Positions 14,283 through 19,680 of a stretch of DNA of 19,680 nucleotides are shown piece after piece. The position numbers and the translations under genes are program-made. This DNA comes from CAYQTE01 sp964420285 (GTDB lineage: Bacteria > Planctomycetota > Phycisphaerae > Tepidisphaerales > Tepidisphaeraceae). The stretch lies in assembly GCA_964420285.1 (NCBI GenBank), contig CAYQTE010000078.1, positions 1 to 19,680 of the forward strand. Direction: 5' to 3'. The stretch's first letter is position 1, and each line of letters begins with the position of its first letter. The notes beneath the pieces are model-generated. The model was given only the letters and a program-made list of their open reading frames with translations, searched no databases and was not told the origin of the DNA.

Positions 14283-15047
14283 TCACTTCTTTTCCGCTTT
14301 TGGCGACTTGTGCATGATGAACAGGTAGTTGAAACCGCGCAGGAAAAAATTGCCGGTTTCGGCGGCGGCGCGGTAGTTGCCTTGCGTGAGCGTTTTGTTG
14401 TGACGCACGACGGCGATGATGTCGACCGGCGCGAATTTCAATTTCAATATCTCAAAGAGGCGGAATCCGATCGGGATGAAGCCCTCGCCCTTTACGAAGG
14501 AATCGCTCACATACAGGCCCATGTAGCGGTCGGGGCGCAGGATGCGGTGGATCTCACCGATGACCTCGGTCATGGCCTGGTAATAGGCGTCGCCGCTGGC
14601 GTCAAGCCGGCCGATGCAGCGGGGATCGTCGGAGTATTCGATGTGCGTGGAATACGGCGGATCGATGAAAACGAAATCAGCCTTCTCAGATTCCAGCGGC
14701 AGCTTGCGGGCGTCGACGCGGAAAATATCCTTGCGCGTCGGGGCCAGGTCGTAGCCCAGCGCGCGGCGATTCAGATCGCGGGCGACATCCAGCGTCGTGC
14801 CGCTGCCGGCGCACGGGTCGATCACAAGCTGGCCCGGCCGGGTGTAGCGTTGCAACAGGTTCCAGATGACGTAGCTCGGTGTAGCGCCCTTGAAATTCGG
14901 GTCGCCCTGGAGGGAGTCGCCATAGTGCTGGGAGGGGTAATCCCAGAGCGTGGTCGGCTGAACGCGCAGGGGCGGCTTGCGGAACTTCATGGGGACATTG
15001 TGCAGCGGGGAACGCGCGCGGGCAATCGCCGCCCGTGGTTCACTCAT
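14283..15047 (-). CDS. Solitary N4/N6 DNA methyltransferase-like protein
   Basis: The 254-aa protein has SAM-binding motif I DPCAGSGTT (residues 77-85), then YDLAPTRKDIFRVDARKLP (motif II/III) and catalytic motif IV DPPYSTHIEYSD (129-132 for DPPY). It also has a pre-motif I region WDYPSQHYG and FKGATPSYVIWNLLQRYT, and a C-terminal NYRAAAETGNFFLRGFNYLFI. DPPY is the hallmark of amino-methylases acting on adenine or cytosine. The motif order I then IV and the lack of an obvious target-recognition domain suggest a small orphan enzyme, with no restriction partner nearby. The ATG at 15047 overlaps the permease stop by 8 nt (ATGAGTGA), implying translational coupling; an internal ATG at residue 20 is the alternative. 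RNA as substrate cannot be excluded. Confidence 0.78.
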   Translation of the reverse strand: MSEPRAAIARARSPLHNVPMKFRKPPLRVQPTTLWDYPSQHYGDSLQGDPNFKGATPSYVIWNLLQRYTRPGQLVIDPCAGSGTTLDVARDLNRRALGYDLAPTRKDIFRVDARKLPLESEKADFVFIDPPYSTHIEYSDDPRCIGRLDASGDAYYQAMTEVIGEIHRILRPDRYMGLYVSDSFVKGEGFIPIGFRLFEILKLKFAPVDIIAVVRHNKTLTQGNYRAAAETGNFFLRGFNYLFIMHKSPKAEKK

Positions 15048-16416
15048 ACCGCAGCGCTTCGATCGGGTCGAGGCGCGAGGCCTTCCAGGCGGGGTAATAG
15101 CCGAAGATGATGCCCGTCGTGGCGCTGACCAGAACGGCGGCGATGATCGCCGGGACCGAAGCCTTGGTGGGCCAGTTCTTGAAATAGTGAATCAGCACCG
15201 AACTGCCACGGCCGACGAGAATGCCCAGCAGCCCGCCGATCAGGCACAGCACGATGGCTTCGATGAGGAATTGGCGGAGGATATCACGGCCGCGGGCGCC
15301 GACGGCCATGCGCAGGCCGATCTCGCGGGTGCGTTCGGTGACGCTGACGAGCATGATGTTCATGATGCCGACTCCGCCGACGATCAGGGAGATCAGCGCC
15401 ACGCCCAGCAGCAGGTTGGTCATGTTGTCGCTGGTGGCACTAAGGGCGGTGTTCAATTCGCTGGTGTTGCGGATGGTGAAATCATCCGGCTGGCCCTTGG
15501 CCACATTGATGTGGTGACGCTCTTCGAGCAGATACGTGATCTGATCGATGGCCGGCTGAATCTGCTTGGAATTCACGACGCCGACAATGATCTGCTGGAT
15601 GTTGGCGAACTTGACGGGCTGGGGTGTGTCGGCCTGTTCGGTGCTGGAGGCGGTGGGATACAGGGGAGTGGAGGCGGGAAACAATGCACTGGCCGTGTTG
15701 ACGGCGGTGCTGATGCTGCTGGATGAACCGCCGCCACCGCCGCCACCCGATCCGTTGACGCGGAATTTGATGGCGGTCCACGGCGCCAGCACGGTATCGT
15801 CCTGGTCCTGGCCCATCATGTTGGCGCCCTTGGGAGTGAGCACGCCCAGGATGCGGAAGTTCACGCCGTTCATCCGCATGGTCTTGCCGACGGGCGAACG
15901 ATTGCCGAAGAGCTCGCGCTTGACGGTCTGGCCGACATCGCACACGCAGGTTGACGAAGCGACATCGTGCTCAGTAAAGGGCTCACCCTCGGCCATGACA
16001 GCCCAGTCGCGGATGGTCAGGAAATCGGTGGAAACGCCCTGCACGCTGCCGGCCTGGTAATTCTTGTCGCCGTATACGAGCTGCGAGCCGGTGCGGACGA
16101 TGGGGCTGGCCGCCTGAACGGCCGAGCAGCCCGTGATGATGGCGTCGCAGTCGTGCGGCGTGAGCGTCATGCCGCTGCCCCAGCCGGAGCTGATTCCGCC
16201 AGATTGCGAGTTTCCGGGAAAGATCAAAAGCGTGTTGGCGCCCATGCTGGAAATCGACTTGGCGATGGCGTCGCGCGAACCGTTGCCGATCTCCGACATG
16301 GCGATGACGGCGCCGACGCCGATGACGATACCCAGCGTCGTCAGCGCCGAGCGCATGACGTTTCGACGCAGGCTGATGGCGGCGGTGCGAAAGGCGCGAA
16401 CAGTGGACCGGAGCAT
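15040..16416 (-). CDS. MacB-like ABC transporter permease
   Basis: The 458-aa protein has the FtsX/MacB layout. A first transmembrane helix (about residues 24-43) follows an amphipathic LRSTVRAFRTAAISLRRNVMRSALTT-type head. A large extracytoplasmic domain of about 290 residues follows, then three C-terminal helices (334-358, 384-404, 421-445). The conserved SVTERTREIGLRMAVGAR coupling stretch lies between helices 2 and 3, and the end PAWKASRLDPIEALRYE is classic. Inside the periplasmic domain is an unusual insert of Gly/Ser-rich sequence (221-236, NGSGGGGGGGSSSS) plus a Ser/Thr/Pro-rich stretch to about 268. It lies 14 nt downstream of the ATPase gene with GAGG before the ATG. Together with the adaptor and ATPase it should form a MacAB-type mechanotransmission exporter. 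Confidence 0.92.
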   Translation of the reverse strand: MLRSTVRAFRTAAISLRRNVMRSALTTLGIVIGVGAVIAMSEIGNGSRDAIAKSISSMGANTLLIFPGNSQSGGISSGWGSGMTLTPHDCDAIITGCSAVQAASPIVRTGSQLVYGDKNYQAGSVQGVSTDFLTIRDWAVMAEGEPFTEHDVASSTCVCDVGQTVKRELFGNRSPVGKTMRMNGVNFRILGVLTPKGANMMGQDQDDTVLAPWTAIKFRVNGSGGGGGGGSSSSISTAVNTASALFPASTPLYPTASSTEQADTPQPVKFANIQQIIVGVVNSKQIQPAIDQITYLLEERHHINVAKGQPDDFTIRNTSELNTALSATSDNMTNLLLGVALISLIVGGVGIMNIMLVSVTERTREIGLRMAVGARGRDILRQFLIEAIVLCLIGGLLGILVGRGSSVLIHYFKNWPTKASVPAIIAAVLVSATTGIIFGYYPAWKASRLDPIEALRYE

Positions 16417-16430
16417 GGTGAACCTCGCTG

Positions 16431-17267
16431 TTATCCGGCCGACGCGGCGGCGGAAATCACACTGGGTTTGGCGGCAGTCTTGGCGCCATCGCCATTGCCG
16501 GTGGTCTTCTCGGCCGGTGCGGGTGCGCTGCCGGGTGTGGAAAATGCACCGCTATCGATCAAGCCGTCCTTGATATGGATGACTCGTTGAGCGTGGCGCG
16601 CGACACCGGGATCGTGCGTCACGAGGATGATCGTGATGTGATCTTCGGCGTTAAGGCGCTGGAACATGGCCAGAATTTCCTCACTGGTCCTGGAGTCGAG
16701 ATTTCCGGTCGGCTCGTCGGCGAAAAGCAGGGAGGGGTTATTGACCAGCGACCGGGCGATGGCGACACGCTGCTGCTGGCCGCCGGAGAGCTGGGACGGT
16801 TCGTGGTCCATGCGCTCGGCAAGTCCGACGCGACTGAGAAGTTCCTCAGCGCGTTTGCGGGCGGCGCGGTCGTTGACGTCGTGAGGAGCGTAGTTCAGCG
16901 GCATCATGACCTGTTCAACGGCCGCGGTTCGCGCCAGCAGGTTGAAACTCTGAAAGACGAACCCGATCTTGCTGTTGCGAAGTCTGGCCCGCTGATCCGG
17001 CGAGTACGTCGAGACCTCCTGTCCCTCCAGCCAGTATTCGCCGCCGGTGGCGTGATCGAGACAGCCCAGGATGTTCATGAGGGTTGTCTTGCCCGAGCCG
17101 CTGGTTCCCATGAGGGCCACCAGTTCGCCGCGATTAACGGCCAGGGAAATGCCCTTGAGGACTGGAACGACAACCTCGCCGAGGAAGTAGTCCTTGCGCA
17201 AGTCGCGCAGACGGATGATCTCCGCGGGCTGATCGGCGCCGACAGGTGGTTTGAGGTTAGTGCGCAC
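16431..17267 (-). CDS. ABC transporter ATPase, LolD/MacB type
   Basis: The 278-aa protein carries Walker A GTSGSGKTT (54-62), Q-loop VFQSFNLL (Q106), signature LSGGQQQRVAIARSL (160-174), Walker B LLFADEPTGNLD (180-191) and the switch histidine in VTHD (H218). This is the typical set for the MacB/LolD subfamily that drives FtsX-like permeases. The start is GTG at 17267-17265, only 2 nt after the adaptor stop. Its ribosome site is GGGAGA, 5 nt upstream, and lies inside the last codons of the adaptor's polyglycine tail. The last 40 residues (Pro/Ala/Ser-rich, AFSTPGSAPAPAEKTTG onward) are an extra low-complexity tail. The permease follows 14 nt downstream. Confidence 0.93.
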   Translation of the reverse strand: MRTNLKPPVGADQPAEIIRLRDLRKDYFLGEVVVPVLKGISLAVNRGELVALMGTSGSGKTTLMNILGCLDHATGGEYWLEGQEVSTYSPDQRARLRNSKIGFVFQSFNLLARTAAVEQVMMPLNYAPHDVNDRAARKRAEELLSRVGLAERMDHEPSQLSGGQQQRVAIARSLVNNPSLLFADEPTGNLDSRTSEEILAMFQRLNAEDHITIILVTHDPGVARHAQRVIHIKDGLIDSGAFSTPGSAPAPAEKTTGNGDGAKTAAKPSVISAAASAG

Positions 17268-17269
17268 GT

Positions 17270-17410
17270 TTATCTCCCACCTCCGCCACCACCACCACCA
17301 CCGCCGCCGCCACCGCCGCGGCCACCACCACCGCCGAATCCGCCACCGCCAGGCGGAGGACCGCCGCCGGGGCCGCCCGGACCGCCGCCGGCGGCTCGTC
17401 CACCGCCGTT
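17270..17410 (-). repeat. GGN trinucleotide-rich tract encoding the adaptor's polyglycine tail
   Basis: On the minus strand this stretch is nearly all GGT, GGC and GGA codons. The mixed third positions make it an imperfect repeat. It encodes residues of about 465-513 of the adaptor, and its last codons (GGTGGGAGA) provide the ribosome site for the downstream ATPase. Confidence 0.7.
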
Positions 17411-18811
17411 GCCGGAGCGGTTGCCACGGCCGAAGAGCTGCGGGAGGAACGGATTGGTTCCGGACGATTCGGCCGAGGCATAATCCTGGCCGATAATCAC
17501 GTGGTCCTTTGTTTCGTCAATGGAGTCAGCGGCAACCGGAACGATCTCGGTATCGATACCATCGGTAAGACCCACCTGCACGAGCACTTCACGAGGAATG
17601 GCGCCGGGCTTGTCGTCGAGAATCCAGACAGAGCCGGGCCGCAAGGCCGTGGCCAGAACCGCCGGCCGGGTGACAGCGCCCCGGCCACCCTTGTGACCGC
17701 CGCCGGTGCTGGTTGGTTGCGGCACGGTCACAGCGCTCTCGGAGGTAGCCTGGCCGCCGGTGGACGTGCTGGCGTACTGTGCGGGCGCCCCTTCATCGGG
17801 AACCCATCGCACGGCGGCGGCGGGCACGGTCAATACCTGGTCGGCACGCCCGGTCTCGAAATTCACATTGGCCGTCAGATAGGGAAGAAGCAATTCGTCC
17901 TTGTTGTCGAAATCGACCTCGACGGTGTAGGTCACGACGTTCGAGGTGATCGTGGCGTTGAGGCGGATCTTGTTCACCGTGCCGGTGAACGTCATGTCGG
18001 GATAGGCATCCACGACGAACGAAACAGGCTGGCCGGGATAAATGCGGCTGATATCGGCCTCGTTCACGGCGGTCCAGATCTGCATCTTGGTCAGATCGGT
18101 GGCGATAAGGAAGAGGCTGGGCGCGTTGAGGCTGGAGACGACCGTTTCACCGATCGTGACGCGACGGTCAATGACTTCCCCATCGACCGGCGACTCGATC
18201 ACGCAATAGTTGAGGTTCTTCTGAGCTTTGAAGAGGGAAGCCTTGTTCTGTTCCACCATGGCCTGGGCTTGAATGATGGCGGCGTTCCCCACGGCAACGG
18301 CGGCCTTGGCGGATTCGTAGGTCGCCTGGTAATTGTCGTAGTCCGTATCGGAGATGACCTGCTCGCCGTTCTTGTGCAATTCCTGGGCGCGGTTCCAATC
18401 GTCCTCGGCCTGATGCAACTTGGCCTGAAGTTCAAGCAGATTGGCCTGGGCGGACTGGACGGCGGCTTGCGACGAATCCAACTGGGCCTTGGCGGTGTCC
18501 AGATCGGCCTGATAGAGGGAATCATCAATGTGAGCAAGGATATTGCCCTTGGCCACCTTGCTGCGATAGTCGACGGGCTTGCCGCTGGCGTCCGAGCCGA
18601 AGTCCTCGATGATTCCTTCGATCTGAGCGCCCACGTCGATGGATTGAACCGGCTCGATAGTTCCCGACGCGGCGATCGTCGCCCGGATGTCCTTGCGAAC
18701 GATTGCGGCCGTGCGATACGCCGCCGGCGCAGCAGCAGCTCGCATCATGTACCAATAGCATCCGCCGCCCAAAGCGGCGGCCACGATCAAGATGGCGACG
18801 ATGAATTTCAT
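17270..18811 (-). CDS. HlyD/MacA-like periplasmic adaptor with polyglycine C-terminus
   Basis: The 513-aa protein begins with a membrane anchor (FIVAILIVAAALGGGCYWYM). A lipoyl-type half motif (ASGTIEPVQSIDVGAQIEG) follows, and then a long coiled-coil hairpin from about 85 to 200 (QADLDTAKAQLDSSQAAVQS, then AIIQAQAMVEQNKASLFKAQ). Next are the second lipoyl half (VIESPVDGEVIDRRVTIGETV) and beta-barrel/membrane-proximal domains to about 445 (VLVQVGLTDGIDTEIV). This is the membrane-fusion protein of tripartite efflux pumps. It has a Thr/Ser/Gly linker at 347-380. Residues 465-513 are almost entirely Gly/Pro/Arg, ending in a run of 14 glycines and Arg. The ATG has AGGAA 6 nt upstream. The gene is second in the MarR-led operon. 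Confidence 0.9.
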   Translation of the reverse strand: MKFIVAILIVAAALGGGCYWYMMRAAAAPAAYRTAAIVRKDIRATIAASGTIEPVQSIDVGAQIEGIIEDFGSDASGKPVDYRSKVAKGNILAHIDDSLYQADLDTAKAQLDSSQAAVQSAQANLLELQAKLHQAEDDWNRAQELHKNGEQVISDTDYDNYQATYESAKAAVAVGNAAIIQAQAMVEQNKASLFKAQKNLNYCVIESPVDGEVIDRRVTIGETVVSSLNAPSLFLIATDLTKMQIWTAVNEADISRIYPGQPVSFVVDAYPDMTFTGTVNKIRLNATITSNVVTYTVEVDFDNKDELLLPYLTANVNFETGRADQVLTVPAAAVRWVPDEGAPAQYASTSTGGQATSESAVTVPQPTSTGGGHKGGRGAVTRPAVLATALRPGSVWILDDKPGAIPREVLVQVGLTDGIDTEIVPVAADSIDETKDHVIIGQDYASAESSGTNPFLPQLFGRGNRSGNGGGRAAGGGPGGPGGGPPPGGGGFGGGGGRGGGGGGGGGGGGGGR

Positions 18812-18825
18812 GTTCGTTTCCTAAT

Positions 18826-18842
18826 GACGCCCTTTTGGCGTC
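18826..18842 (-). other. Short hairpin between marR and the adaptor gene
   Basis: GACGCC (18826-18831) and GGCGTC (18837-18842) form a 6-bp stem with a 5-nt loop. On the transcribed strand it sits about 15 nt before the adaptor's ATG and next to the AGGAA ribosome site. There is no T-run for termination. It may tune translation or mRNA stability. Confidence 0.35.
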
Positions 18843-18862
18843 CCTGTCCACAACAAAAACAA

Positions 18863-19354
18863 TCAGCCGGCCATGATTTCCCGTTCAACGGCCGGACCCT
18901 CCAGAAGCGTTTCGAGATGAGCAGCCATCCGAAGCAGAAGGCGTTGAAGCCGTTGCCGCTGCGCCAGGGACAAACCGGCAAAAACGCGGTCGACCTGACG
19001 GCCATGCACGCTGGCGACGCGAGCCACCAGTTGCTGGCCGCTGGCGGTCAGTCGGACAAGCTTGGCGCGCAAATCGCCCGGCTGGGTCGCGCGCGTCACC
19101 AGCCCGGAGCGTTCGAGGCGGTCAACAACGGTGGTAACACTCGGTGCTCTCACAAGTAAAAGCTCGCCGAGATCAGAAAGTCGCATGCCCTGGGGAAAAT
19201 CCGATTTGAAGCGATCCAACGTCACCAGAACGCCCCATTGGGCAGCGCTGATGCCAAATTGGGCGAAATACGGGTTCATGACCCGCTCGATGAGGCCGTA
19301 GCAACGCAACATCGACCGCAGTGGCGATTCGCTCGCCTGCTGTGTCGCATTCAT
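18863..19354 (-). CDS. MarR-family transcriptional regulator
   Basis: The 163-aa protein has the MarR layout. An N-terminal dimerisation helix (LRSMLRCYGLIERVMNPYFA) is followed by GISAAQWGVLVTLDRF and a winged helix-turn-helix (GMRLSDLGELLLVRAPSVTTVVDRLERSGLVTRATQPGDLRAKLVRLTASG-type pattern). Dimerisation helices close the C-terminus. Arg/Asp in the GDLRAKLVRLT wing are conserved. The family represses efflux operons and releases DNA on binding small phenolic or lipophilic ligands. It leads the adaptor-ATPase-permease operon by 51 nt, the expected place for a pump repressor. The ATG at 19354 is chosen for AAAGG just upstream; a TTG (19381) and a GTG also lie in frame. A palindromic operator lies upstream. 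Confidence 0.88.
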   Translation of the reverse strand: MNATQQASESPLRSMLRCYGLIERVMNPYFAQFGISAAQWGVLVTLDRFKSDFPQGMRLSDLGELLLVRAPSVTTVVDRLERSGLVTRATQPGDLRAKLVRLTASGQQLVARVASVHGRQVDRVFAGLSLAQRQRLQRLLLRMAAHLETLLEGPAVEREIMAG

Positions 19355-19398
19355 CTGACCTTTGTTCACTGCCGCGGTCAACTGCCCTCCGCCGAGCC

Positions 19399-19431
19399 TT
19401 CATTAGTACACTAACTAAGTGACTTTGTCGA
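19399..19431 (-). promoter_or_regulatory. Promoter and MarR-type operator of the efflux operon
   Basis: A 20-bp inverted repeat, TTCATTAGT-AC-ACTAACTAA (19399-19418; 7 of 9 arm positions pair), resembles typical MarR operators. On the minus strand TCGACA (19431-19426, 5 of 6 to -35) is followed by an 18-nt spacer and an extended -10, TG-T-ACTAAT, inside the palindrome. A MarR dimer here would block RNA polymerase, consistent with autorepression of marR and the pump genes. Confidence 0.6.
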
Positions 19432-19680
19432 GGGGTCCCTTGCAAAACGCCGCCCGTGACGACCTATCCGCTTGTCCTACAATGAGTTCCATTCGATGCC
19501 GGCATGCGCCAACTGCCCACGGCCGATCGATCGGCAAATGAGCAATTCAAACGGGCATCACCCGCCGACGCGACCGGCACCAGACCGCTGCGATGGCATC
19601 CCGTTGCCAATTGGCTGCACGCCGGTTAACCCAACCTTCGCACTTCGGTAGCCGCAACGGCCTTGGCGAGGCCAGGATGC
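19432..19680. other. Right-edge region with no firm gene
   Basis: No protein-like reading frame is convincing here. The minus strand has an 18-codon frame entering from the right edge (19679-19626) that reads PGLAKAVAATEVRRLG then stop, which could be the C-terminus of an upstream gene, but it is too short to call. On the plus strand GTGACG (19456-19461), 16 nt and TACAAT (19478-19483) could be a promoter, without a following gene in view. Confidence 0.3.

Noticed and set aside
19626..19679. C-terminus of a minus-strand gene entering from the right edge
   Set aside because: Only 17 sense codons are in view; the PGLAKAVAATEVRRLG ending is plausible but cannot be distinguished from chance.

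Overview
This is a GC-rich bacterial window with the gene style of a planctomycete. The best taxonomic marker is the 4366-5067 protein, which carries an LEPR-x-LL type motif (LEPRMFLS) near its N-terminus ahead of RTX repeats, a combination typical of Planctomycetota. A small anchored protein ending in an FGDGH motif (the H-X9-DG style of planctomycete pilin-like proteins) supports this. A Phycisphaerae-like source is my inference, not something the sequence proves.

Layout. At the left edge, on the minus strand, is the N-terminal 826 codons of a very large secreted alpha-2-macroglobulin-family protein (1-2479), running out of the window. It is divergent from a PLP aminotransferase (2682-3884). 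Next come an AbrB/MazE-type antitoxin (3959-4186) with a clear palindromic promoter/operator and a 3'-truncated Doc toxin gene (4193-4369). The Doc stop codon overlaps the stop of the convergent LEPR/RTX gene, which has its own promoter and a leader hairpin. A TPR-SPOR putative lipoprotein (5319-6140) lies divergent from an acyl-CoA synthetase-like AMP ligase (6236-7741). A MITE-like palindromic repeat (7791-7889) separates the ligase from hemL (7918-9243).

The centre (9261-11961) holds an H-X9-DG-type membrane-anchored protein, a two-helix 109-aa protein and a roughly 465-aa exported/membrane protein of unknown function. Between 11993 and 13043 are two tandem paralogous Tat-exported Rieske [2Fe-2S] proteins. 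A PhoB-type response regulator (13416-14222) without an adjacent kinase follows.

The right third is a leftward operon: MarR repressor (18863-19354), HlyD/MacA-like adaptor with a polyglycine tail (17270-18811), LolD/MacB-type ATPase (16431-17267), MacB-like permease (15040-16416), and a solitary DNA methyltransferase-like gene (14283-15047) whose start overlaps the permease stop. A MarR-style inverted repeat covers the predicted -10 of this operon. Adaptor, ATPase and permease together should form a tripartite-type export pump; no TolC-like partner is visible.

I see no CRISPR array, tRNA, rRNA, transposase or phage genes. I do not see a clear new multi-gene system. The observations most worth a second look are the methyltransferase coupled to the efflux operon, the tandem Tat-Rieske pair, the truncated toxin with an intact antitoxin, the Gly/Ala/Pro-rich insert in the macroglobulin, and the dispersed-repeat-like palindromes.
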